Shown: one piece after another, positions 1 through 5,624 of the stretch
Layout: every line of letters begins with the position of its first letter
Numbering within the stretch: the first letter of the stretch is position 1
Source: an uncultured Rhodocyclaceae bacterium
Lineage (GTDB): Bacteria > Pseudomonadota > Gammaproteobacteria > Burkholderiales > Rhodocyclaceae
Direction: 5' to 3'
Assembly (NCBI GenBank): GCA_903930805.1
Contig: CAIYZZ010000172.1
Span: 1-8,069 of the forward strand
Length of the DNA stretch: 8,069 nt
Position numbers and translations under genes: made by a program
The notes under the pieces: generated by a model
Database searches by the model: none
What the model saw: the letters and a program-made list of their open reading frames with translations, nothing else
What the model was told of the DNA's origin: nothing

Positions 1-1
1 C

Positions 2-346
2 TGTGGTAACAAGGTGACTGTCCAGTTGCTGTTCATCTCGAAGAAGCAGGGCAGTATTATAATCGCCTCTGACACTCGCGAATATAACAAGGGAGCCACC
101 ATTGTTTGCCGCGTGATTAAAGTCGGGCATATTGCCTACAAAGATCGTGGTACTGGGGATACTTGGAAAGAAGGGGCATGGGCTGAAGTTGGTGATATCG
201 TTCTGATGCCCAGATACGGCGGCATGAATCGGGCAGAAATCCAGCTCCCTGATGATGCCGGGGAAATTGTCTTTGCTACTTACAATGATTACGATGTCAT
301 TGACAAGGTAACAGGGCAGTGGGAAATTTACTCTAAACTTCTGTGA
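2..346 (+). CDS. GroES-like phage protein, 5' end outside the window
   Basis: The reading frame is open from the first complete codon (position 2) to the TGA at 344-346, so the gene very likely starts upstream. The GTG at 14 is possible, but it lacks a clear Shine-Dalgarno site and would cut into the first beta strand. The protein resembles the small GroES-like (co-chaperonin fold) proteins found near capsid genes of many tailed phages. Visible features are a GSIIIASDTREY segment, matching the mobile-loop/'GGIILPD' region of that family, then VIKVGHIAYKD, a GDIVLMPRYGG turn and a C-terminal YNDYDVID strand. In the family this is a roughly 100-120 residue beta barrel. Its role may be assisting capsid folding or serving as a minor virion part; neither is shown by the sequence. 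The next gene's SD overlaps this stop codon, so the two are probably co-transcribed. Confidence 0.7.
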   Translation, partial: CGNKVTVQLLFISKKQGSIIIASDTREYNKGATIVCRVIKVGHIAYKDRGTGDTWKEGAWAEVGDIVLMPRYGGMNRAEIQLPDDAGEIVFATYNDYDVIDKVTGQWEIYSKLL

Positions 347-358
347 GGAAAACAGATC

Positions 359-1282
359 ATGGCAACTGAAAACGAAGATCTCGATATTGTCGAGGAAACA
401 CCCAAAGAAGAAGTTATTGAGGACGCCAAAGTCTCCGACGAGGAAGATGAGCGCCCCGGACAGCATGCGGACGACGAAAGTGGTCATGCAGACGAAACTG
501 CCGAAGATGCCGAGGCGCGGAGAGAGCGGAACCGAAAACGCCGGATGGAGAACAAGGATCGGCGTAAGGAGTATGTGGATTCTCTGAAGCGCGAACTGGC
601 TTCCCGCGATGCCCTCTTGGCGCAAGCCATGGAGCGCTTGGACGCCGTTGAGCGGCGCACCCACAGCTCCGACTTGGCCTCTGTGGACAACGAGCTGAAA
701 AAGACTGCCGAAGCCTACGACTACTTCAAGAACCAGATCAACGTAGCCGTGCAAGCTGGAAATGGTGCGGTAGTTGCCGACGCCACGGAAAAGATGCTCC
801 AAGCTCAGCGGCGGTTTGACCAATTGAACAACATCAAGCAGGCAGTCACCAAGCAAAGCCAACAGGAACCTCCACTGGATCCCCGACTACAACAGCACGC
901 CACCAAGTTCTTGGAAAAACATTCTTGGTACGATCCCGACCTAAAGGATCAGGATTCTCGGATGCTGCGTCAAATTGACATTGGGCTTTCCGAGGAAGGT
1001 TGGAATGCTTCCACAGAAGCCTACTGGGTGGAATTTGAGGCGCGGGCTAAAAAATATTTGCCCCATCGCCAAAATTTAAGTTATAATCGCCCCAAGAGTA
1101 CAGGTTCACCCGTGGCAGGTTCCGGGCGCGAAGACTCTGGAAGTACCAAAGGCGATGGGTCTTATAGGTTATCTGCCGAGCGCGTTCAAGCTCTCAAAGA
1201 TGCAGGAATTTATGAAGATCCCAAGGCCCGCGCAGAAGCTGTGCGACGTTACAAAGAATACGATAAGCAGAATGCTGCTTAA
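359..1282 (+). CDS. Scaffold-like capsid assembly protein
   Basis: The 307-residue protein has the composition of a phage scaffold. Residues 1-52 are strongly acidic, 53-71 are Arg/Lys rich, and about 70-165 look like coiled coil with heptad-spaced Leu, Ala and Met. A conserved block at about 187-237 (HSWYDP, DSRM, then AYWVEFEARAKKYLPHR) is followed by a Gly/Ser linker at 247-267. A basic helical tail (270-304) is the kind of element that contacts capsid protein in scaffolds. The block with WYDP and LPHR is recalled from proteins upstream of capsid genes in podovirus-like phages. The start has GAGGAA at 345-350, 8 bases before the ATG and overlapping the previous stop. There is no protease motif. 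Its expected role is guiding prohead assembly and then leaving the shell. The alternative is a permanent inner capsid protein. Confidence 0.72.
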   Translation: MATENEDLDIVEETPKEEVIEDAKVSDEEDERPGQHADDESGHADETAEDAEARRERNRKRRMENKDRRKEYVDSLKRELASRDALLAQAMERLDAVERRTHSSDLASVDNELKKTAEAYDYFKNQINVAVQAGNGAVVADATEKMLQAQRRFDQLNNIKQAVTKQSQQEPPLDPRLQQHATKFLEKHSWYDPDLKDQDSRMLRQIDIGLSEEGWNASTEAYWVEFEARAKKYLPHRQNLSYNRPKSTGSPVAGSGREDSGSTKGDGSYRLSAERVQALKDAGIYEDPKARAEAVRRYKEYDKQNAA

Positions 1283-1296
1283 TAGGAGAACTACAA

Positions 1297-1854
1297 ATGG
1301 CTACTAAAGACACTTTCGGTGACGAGCGGTTGAAGAAAGATGCAGGCGCAGACATTCGTGGTCCTCGCGATGCGGCAGATTCTGCCAGAAATACAGATGG
1401 TGGTGCCCTTACCCCTGAAGAGCGGCGCAGGCTCTTACGTCAGGAGTGGGTCACAGAAGTTCTTCCAAAACCTCCAGAAATCCCCGGCTTTCATGTTTGC
1501 TGGTTGAGTACGACCAACAGTACCGATCCGATCTACAAACGGATCCAGCGTGGTTATCTCCCAGTCAAAACTACTGAGACTCCGGTGTTTGGAACGCAAT
1601 ACGCGGTACAAGGCGGTGAATTCGACGGCTGTGTAGCGTGTAATGAAATGCTGCTGTTCAAACTACCCATGCAGATCTATCAGGATCTCATGACCATTTA
1701 CCACCACGATATGCCATTAGAACAAGAGCAGGCGATCCGGGAAAGGGTAAGTAGTAACCAGCAAGAAGACAGCTCAGGGCGTTCCTTGATGCAGGTAGAG
1801 GGTGACTTCAATCGACTGGGTAGAGAACCTACCCGCAACCCTACATTCATTTAA
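1297..1854 (+). CDS. Conserved phage protein of the head module, function unknown
   Basis: This 185-residue soluble protein has no signal peptide or membrane segment. Residues 1-50 are polar and charged and probably disordered. Residues 60-145 form the conserved-looking part: PEIPGFHVCWLST, DPIYKRIQRGYLPV, a Cys pair (CVACNEMLLFKLP, Cys112 and Cys115) and IYQDLMTIYHHDMPLEQE. The tail from 150 is again polar. I recall similar proteins between scaffold and capsid genes of podovirus-like phages, always unnamed. The two cysteines are too few for a zinc ribbon alone, although the His pair at 136-137 could add ligands. Start choice is clear: AGGAG at 1284-1288 lies 8 bases before the ATG. Its place between scaffold and capsid genes suggests a virion or assembly role, which is inference only. 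Confidence 0.68.
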   Translation: MATKDTFGDERLKKDAGADIRGPRDAADSARNTDGGALTPEERRRLLRQEWVTEVLPKPPEIPGFHVCWLSTTNSTDPIYKRIQRGYLPVKTTETPVFGTQYAVQGGEFDGCVACNEMLLFKLPMQIYQDLMTIYHHDMPLEQEQAIRERVSSNQQEDSSGRSLMQVEGDFNRLGREPTRNPTFI

Positions 1855-1864
1855 GGACTAGATC

Positions 1865-2425
1865 ATGACAGCTACCGCTGCATACTTTGGTGCCCGTGCG
1901 ATCTTTCACCCGTCAGGGACGATCCGTACGGAAACCTTCTATCCGACTGTCTCGACGAATGCCGCCATCTACAAAGGCGACCTCGTTAAGATGGACGGTA
2001 CTACGGGCGTTTGTATTATTTCCGCCGCTGGCGATGCCTCTATTGGCGTCTTCGATGGCTGCAAATACAACGACGCAACTGGCAAACCGACGTACTCGCC
2101 TTACTGGCCCGGTTCCACTTCCGGCGCTACGAACATCGAGTTCTACGTCATTACCGATATCCTCACAGTGTTCGAGATTCAATCCTCGACCGCTGTGGCT
2201 GCGACCGCGATTGGCGACTCTGCCAACGTGACCGTGGCTGCGGGTAACGTGAACACGGGAACTTCAGGTTCCTATCTGGGTGCATTGACCGGTGCCGCTG
2301 CTGTGGGCAACTGGCGTATTAAGGGGCTGAGCTTGGTCCCGAACAACGCTTGGGGTGATGCTTATACAATCGTGCAAGTGACGCTTGGTGCCAACCAGCG
2401 CTTCACCCAAGTTAACGCAATCTAA
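1865..2425 (+). CDS. Decoration-like virion protein next to the capsid gene
   Basis: The 186-residue protein is rich in Ala, Thr, Gly and short beta strands, with no charge clusters, as expected for a secreted-looking but cytoplasmically assembled virion protein. Recognisable elements are a GDLVKMDGT strand pair at about 38-46, ASIGVFDGCKYN at 58-69, a strand block EFYVITDILTVFEIQ at about 91-105, and a C-terminal VQVTLGANQRF. This matches, from memory, the small proteins encoded immediately upstream of capsid genes in related phages, thought to be capsid decoration or head-stabilising proteins. The start has AAGGA at 1853-1857, 7 bases before the ATG. In most such phages this gene would directly precede the capsid gene; here an endonuclease gene sits between them. 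The exact function is unproven, and a minor head protein is an equal possibility. Confidence 0.62.
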   Translation: MTATAAYFGARAIFHPSGTIRTETFYPTVSTNAAIYKGDLVKMDGTTGVCIISAAGDASIGVFDGCKYNDATGKPTYSPYWPGSTSGATNIEFYVITDILTVFEIQSSTAVAATAIGDSANVTVAAGNVNTGTSGSYLGALTGAAAVGNWRIKGLSLVPNNAWGDAYTIVQVTLGANQRFTQVNAI

Positions 2426-2440
2426 CCCCGTAAGCTGAAA

Positions 2441-3061
2441 ATGTCTTTCGCGTACATACACGCCAGACCAAATACTAGCGACGCTAGTGGGATTTTCTAT
2501 GTAGGAAAAGGAAATCGCATTAGTCGAGCGCGAGATATGAAGGGGCGTAATAAGTACCATGCGGCGATCATTAAGAAACATGGCGCTGAGAACATACTTG
2601 TTGGAACGATAGCATGCTCGACCGAGACCATTGCGTTTGAACTTGAAGCAAGTTTGATCAAGTGCTTAAAGCGTATGGGAGTAAAGTTAAGCAATATGTC
2701 GTCTGGCGGGGAAGGCTCTGCTGGTGTTCCTGCTTCTAAAAATCAACGCTTGAAGATGAAAGAAATAAACGAGAGATTTAGTTCCGAAAAACGCCGTGCT
2801 GCACGCTGTAAAGAGCCTTCTGATACCAATGCTCGTCGGTCGGAAACGATGCGGCTGCGTTGGGCTGAGAAAACTGCCGAAGAAAAGCAAGCCATAGGCA
2901 AACTCATTACCGCGAACAACAATTCGTCTTGGTCTGATCCCGTTATCCGCGCTAAACGGATTGCCGGGATGCAGGGTAAGAAAAAGACTATGACTCCCGC
3001 TGCTCTTGAGTCTCGAAAGAGAAATTTAGCTAAACGAAAACTTAAAGGAAATCAATCATGA
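2441..3061 (+). CDS. GIY-YIG family homing endonuclease, free-standing
   Basis: The N-terminal domain (residues about 3-92) is a GIY-YIG nuclease: FAYIHAR supplies the first tyrosine motif (Tyr5), IFYVGKGN the second (Tyr20, Gly22), followed by Arg26 or Arg29, a YHAAIIKKHG helix, AFELEASLI with candidate metal-binding Glu67/Glu69, and a closing LSNMSSGGEG (Asn85). The rest (96-206) is Lys/Arg rich, mostly helical, and contains RLRWAEKTAEEK and WSDPVIRAKRIAGM, the Trp-x-Asp-Pro type of DNA-binding repeat often found at the C terminus of phage homing enzymes. It would cut a specific site in endonuclease-free relatives so that repair copies the gene in. The SD before its ATG is poor, unlike its neighbours, and its 3' end is AT rich, both fitting a mobile insertion. 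No intron core was recognised around it. Its stop overlaps the next ATG. Confidence 0.85.
   Translation: MSFAYIHARPNTSDASGIFYVGKGNRISRARDMKGRNKYHAAIIKKHGAENILVGTIACSTETIAFELEASLIKCLKRMGVKLSNMSSGGEGSAGVPASKNQRLKMKEINERFSSEKRRAARCKEPSDTNARRSETMRLRWAEKTAEEKQAIGKLITANNNSSWSDPVIRAKRIAGMQGKKKTMTPAALESRKRNLAKRKLKGNQS
3044..3049 (+). promoter_or_regulatory. Ribosome binding site supporting the upstream capsid start
   Basis: AAAGGA lies inside the end of the endonuclease gene, 8 bases before the ATG at 3058. It is the only good SD near the capsid gene's 5' end; no comparable site precedes the in-frame ATGs at 3118 or 3154. It therefore favours initiation at 3058. Confidence 0.6.
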
Positions 3062-4071
3062 TTAAGAAGTTTATCACGGGGCTGTTTGCGAAACTGCACG
3101 ATGTGCTGTTTGGCTACATGGTCTCTTCAGGACTTGTCCTGTGTGCAACACCTATGAGAAGCTCGGATTTCAGAAGTATCGTTGAGCCGATCCTGAACCA
3201 AGCCTTCGATGGCGTCTACGACCAGCGCGCAGACGAATACAAGAAGGTCTACACGGAAAGCACGGGCATTGCTCGCGCCTACCACGAAGAGCCTATGCTG
3301 TACGGTATGGGTTCCGCCCCGATCATGCCTGACGCCAACCCCGTCACGTATGATGCAGGTGGTCAACTGTTCGTCAAGCGTTATCCGTACGATGTCTATG
3401 GCTTGGCGTTCGCGCTGACCAAAGTCCTCGTCGAAGACGGCGATCACATTCGTATCGGTTCCACCTTCTCCAAGCACCTCGCTCAGTCCATGACCGAGAC
3501 CTTGGAAACTGTGGGGGCCAACCACTTGAACCGCGCCTTCACTTCCGGCTATACCGGCGGCGATGGCGTGATCCTGTGTTCGAATGCCCACACTGCGGCG
3601 CTGACCGTGGCTGCGGGTGATCCGTCCGCCAGCAATCTTCTGACAACCTCCGCTGCGCTGTCGCAAACGTCTCTGGAACAGATGTTGATCCAGATTCGCA
3701 ATGCTGCTGATCCGCGTGGCAAGAAGATCCGCCTGACGCCTAAGCAACTGATCGTCTCGCCGAGCAACATGCTCCAAGCGGAAGTTCTGTTGAAGAGCGT
3801 TCTTCGCGCCGGTACCGCCAACAACGATCTGAACCCCGTCAAGTCGATGGGTATGCTCAGCGATGTTTGCGTCCTGTCGCGTCTGACCTCCACGACGGCG
3901 TGGTTTGTCCAAACCGATACGGCAGAAGGCATGAAAGTGCTTTGGCGTCGTAAGGTCGAGAAGAGCATGGAAGGCGACTTTGAAACGGATTCCGTCCGTT
4001 ACAAGTCGACCATGCGTTTCGGCTCTGGCTGGACTGACTGGCGTGCAATCTTTGGTACTCCGGGTACCTAA
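3058..4071 (+). CDS. Major capsid protein with an unusual N-terminal extension
   Basis: From about residue 35 the protein reads as a HK97-fold-type phage major capsid protein: SDFRSIVEPILNQAFDG, then QLFVKRYPYDVYGLAFALTK, VEDGDHIRIG, HLAQSM, LNRAF, SLEQMLIQIRNAADPRGKKI, PKQLIVSPSNMLQAE, SVLRAGTANNDLNPVKSMG, WFVQTD and a C-terminal METDS-like FETDSVRYKSTMRFGSGWTDWR. It resembles capsid proteins sometimes placed with the Mu gpT-like group, though that assignment is uncertain. Recalled relatives begin only a few residues before SDF, which matches the ATG at 3154 (305 residues). The ATG at 3058 (337 residues) adds 32 partly hydrophobic residues, but it alone has a good SD, and it overlaps the endonuclease stop as ATGA. 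I keep 3058 as the likelier start given. It forms the icosahedral shell and is followed by a hairpin. Confidence 0.85.
   Translation: MIKKFITGLFAKLHDVLFGYMVSSGLVLCATPMRSSDFRSIVEPILNQAFDGVYDQRADEYKKVYTESTGIARAYHEEPMLYGMGSAPIMPDANPVTYDAGGQLFVKRYPYDVYGLAFALTKVLVEDGDHIRIGSTFSKHLAQSMTETLETVGANHLNRAFTSGYTGGDGVILCSNAHTAALTVAAGDPSASNLLTTSAALSQTSLEQMLIQIRNAADPRGKKIRLTPKQLIVSPSNMLQAEVLLKSVLRAGTANNDLNPVKSMGMLSDVCVLSRLTSTTAWFVQTDTAEGMKVLWRRKVEKSMEGDFETDSVRYKSTMRFGSGWTDWRAIFGTPGT
3128..3141 (+). repeat. Perfect inverted repeat inside the capsid lead-in
   Basis: CAGGAC, TT, GTCCTG forms a perfect palindrome; as RNA it gives five pairs closed by a CUUG loop. It lies 12 bases before the in-frame ATG at 3154, in the part of the gene not expected from relatives. 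It is in coding sequence with no T run after it, so it is not a terminator. Its role is unknown. Confidence 0.4.
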
Positions 4072-4079
4072 TCGCGATT

Positions 4080-4109
4080 ACTCCGGGCTTCCCACGAGGC
4101 TCGGAGTTT
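4080..4109 (+). terminator. Hairpin after the capsid gene, probable weak terminator
   Basis: ACTCCGGGC (4080-4088) pairs with GCTCGGAGT (4099-4107) over nine positions including one G-U, around a ten-base loop, and ends in only TTT. It sits 9 bases past the capsid stop. The short T run suggests partial termination or protection of the capsid mRNA 3' end rather than a full stop. A second small palindrome, GGTAC/GTACC at 4054-4068, lies just before it, inside the last capsid codons. Confidence 0.5.
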
Positions 4110-4130
4110 CCACAACAAGGAGAAAACGAA

Positions 4131-4871
4131 ATGCCAGCAGATCTACTTGTTACGCGATTCCCAAACGGCGTAACCAACAATGCAGAGGATAGTCTCTTTG
4201 CAAACATGAGCGTTCTTGATCCGACGAAGTTTCACACCTTCTACGACGATTTTGATAGCTATGTTGTTCAAGATGGCTCCACTAGCCCACTGGTACAATG
4301 GACTGAAACCCTGAACTCCGGGACGATAGCCCAAACCCCTGTGAATGGTGGCGCTCTGTTAGTCACGCTTGCCAATACCGACGAGGCCATCACCCAAGCT
4401 CAGAGAACTTCAGCGACTTATCTGCTCACTGTCGGTAAGAAGACGTTCTTCAAAGCGCGCTTGAAAACGGCCAATATCGCCTTGACTGATATTCTTATCG
4501 GTCTTGCCGTAATTGACACCACCTTGATTGCCGCCTCAGCCGTTGGCTGTACGGACTTCATGGGGTTCTTCAAAGCGGCAACGGATACCACGCTGTCGTT
4601 TTATACTCGCTTGGATGCTTCAACTGGGTCTAATTCGGCAACTGGTATTGGTACTCTAGTGGCTGATACATACTACACCGTTTCGTTTTATTACGATGGA
4701 GTAGATAAGGCGTACTATGCTTTCAACGATGTACCAATTGGTTCTGTTTCTGCTGCAGCAGCTTATCTTCCCAACACGCAGCTGGCTCCGTCCTTCTGCT
4801 TTGGTCAAGAGGGTACAGCAGGTGCAAATACGGCGACCGTGGACTACATCTTTGTATCGCAAGAGCGTTAA
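4131..4871 (+). CDS. Accessory virion protein, probable beta-sandwich fold
   Basis: The 246-residue protein begins with a short conserved-looking lead (LVTRFPNGVTN, then LDPTKFHTFYDDFDSYV) and continues as alternating strands: WTETLNSGTIAQT, GGALLVTLANTDE, KTFFKARLKTANI, DILIGLAVID, FYTRLDA, DTYYTVSFYYDGVDKAYYAFNDVPIG, and a terminal ATVDYIFVSQER. The FFKARLK, YYTVSFYYDG and NDVPIG pattern is typical of concanavalin-like jelly-roll domains, and proteins of this type are known directly downstream of capsid genes in podovirus-like phages. It may decorate the capsid or bind glycans; the sequence does not decide. No catalytic residues are evident. The SD AAGGAG (4117-4122) lies 8 bases before the ATG. 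The gene is bracketed by a hairpin upstream and a strong terminator downstream, so capsid-level expression is plausible. Confidence 0.66.
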   Translation: MPADLLVTRFPNGVTNNAEDSLFANMSVLDPTKFHTFYDDFDSYVVQDGSTSPLVQWTETLNSGTIAQTPVNGGALLVTLANTDEAITQAQRTSATYLLTVGKKTFFKARLKTANIALTDILIGLAVIDTTLIAASAVGCTDFMGFFKAATDTTLSFYTRLDASTGSNSATGIGTLVADTYYTVSFYYDGVDKAYYAFNDVPIGSVSAAAAYLPNTQLAPSFCFGQEGTAGANTATVDYIFVSQER

Positions 4872-4886
4872 GAAGCAACGAAATAC

Positions 4887-4914
4887 CCCGAGGGCTAACC
4901 CCCCTCGGGTTTTT
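4887..4914 (+). terminator. Rho-independent terminator
   Basis: CCCGAGGG (4887-4894) and CCCTCGGG (4902-4909) form a perfect eight-pair GC-rich stem with a seven-base loop, followed directly by TTTTT. It starts 15 bases after the preceding stop and ends 26 bases before the next start. It is the clearest terminator in the window and marks the end of the capsid transcription unit, or a strong attenuation point. No obvious -35/-10 promoter was seen between it and the next gene. Confidence 0.9.
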
Positions 4915-4940
4915 GGTCATTAGGAAAGAAAGGGAATGAA

Positions 4941-5579
4941 ATGAGACCAATTAAGCTCGGCCCATATTCACCGATTACGGCGCTCACCACGGCTTACGCT
5001 GATCAAGTCACAAGTACAGGTGCAGCTCTTGCACTTGCCGCAACCGCCCCCACGGATAGTTTGGCGCATTTAGTCACGCTTACCTCTGCCGGTGCTGTTG
5101 ATCTGTCAGGTATAGCATTCACCATTGTGGGAACGGATAATGACGGCAACCCGCAAACAAATTCCATAGCGGCGGGGCCAAACGGTTCCACCGTGACCGG
5201 CACCAAGTATTTCAAGACGGTAACATCTGTCACGCCTTCCGCCACGATGGCGACTAAGAAGGTTGACATCGGCATAGGCGCGGTTTCATTGTCGCCCAGT
5301 ATCCCTCTGGAGTGGCGGAGTATCGTTGGGGCTGTCCATGCTGTGGATGTTACAGGGACTGTCAATTTTTCAGTTCAAGAGACTTTTGACAACGTTTATA
5401 ACGCCCAACCTTCAACATTGTCTTGGGTAGCCTATACTTCCGGCCTAACATCTAAGACTGCCACGCAAGCTGTTTCGGGAACGCTGGGCGCAAATGCAGC
5501 GCGGTTAGCAACGAACTCTGTCACTAATGGGGCTACGCTCACATGGCGTATTGTTCAACCCACGCAGCAGACCGGCTAA
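4941..5579 (+). CDS. Beta-rich virion protein, function unknown
   Basis: The 212-residue protein is low in charge and rich in Thr, Ser, Ala and Val, typical of phage structural beta proteins. The first half carries the pattern LVTLTSAGAVDLSGIAFTIVG, TDNDGNPQTNSIAAGPNGSTV, TGTKYFKTVTSVTPSA, which I recall from many small phage virion proteins ('TGTDxDGNxxTE..' type with a YFKTVTSV strand). The second half has IPLEWRSIVGAVH, VNFSVQETFDNVYN and WRIVQPTQQTG, a separate strand-rich domain. There are no cysteines, signal peptide or membrane segments. The SD AAGGGA (4930-4935) precedes the ATG by 5 bases. As the first gene after the terminator, it likely belongs to the connector/tail group; a head accessory role is the alternative. 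Confidence 0.62.
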   Translation: MRPIKLGPYSPITALTTAYADQVTSTGAALALAATAPTDSLAHLVTLTSAGAVDLSGIAFTIVGTDNDGNPQTNSIAAGPNGSTVTGTKYFKTVTSVTPSATMATKKVDIGIGAVSLSPSIPLEWRSIVGAVHAVDVTGTVNFSVQETFDNVYNAQPSTLSWVAYTSGLTSKTATQAVSGTLGANAARLATNSVTNGATLTWRIVQPTQQTG

Positions 5580-5586
5580 ACAATAA

Positions 5587-5602
5587 GTGCGCCGAAGCGC
5601 AT
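5587..5602 (+). repeat. Small hairpin in the intergenic region before the gp4-like gene
   Basis: GTGCGC, CGAA, GCGCAT gives a six-pair stem (one G-U) with a CGAA tetraloop, just after the previous stop and just before the SD-like AAAGGA at 5604-5609. There is no T run. It could be an mRNA processing or stability element; this is a weak call. Confidence 0.4.
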
Positions 5603-5603
5603 A

Positions 5604-5615
5604 AAAGGATTGGGA
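5604..5615 (+). promoter_or_regulatory. Ribosome binding region serving two alternative starts
   Basis: AAAGGA (5604-5609) is 7 bases before the ATG at 5617 and 15 before the ATG at 5625. GGGA (5612-5615) is 9 bases before 5625. The frame of 5617 encodes only 13 residues before a TAA, whereas 5625 opens the long gene, so GGGA probably positions ribosomes at 5625. Confidence 0.45.
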
Positions 5616-5624
5616 TATGACTAG

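Noticed and set aside
1057..1087. TATAAT with an upstream TTGCCC resembling a sigma-70 promoter
   Set aside because: It is inside the scaffold-like coding region, the -35 match is poor, and no gene start follows nearby.
2980..3020. AGACT...AGTCT pairing that recalls the P7 stem of a group I intron
   Set aside because: It lies inside the coding tail of the endonuclease, the other core elements (P3, P8 and the usual AAGATATAGTC type segment) were not found, and the capsid frame does not need splicing.
3058..3160. Programmed ribosome bypass into the capsid frame, as in T4 gene 60 near a homing gene
   Set aside because: The frame is continuous from 3058 into the capsid core, so no bypass is needed, and no matched take-off/landing codons with an in-gap stop are seen.
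3127..3912. Long open frame of 261 codons on the minus strand within the capsid gene
   Set aside because: It is antisense to a strongly recognisable capsid protein, has no SD or family resemblance, and reflects codon bias of the plus-strand gene.
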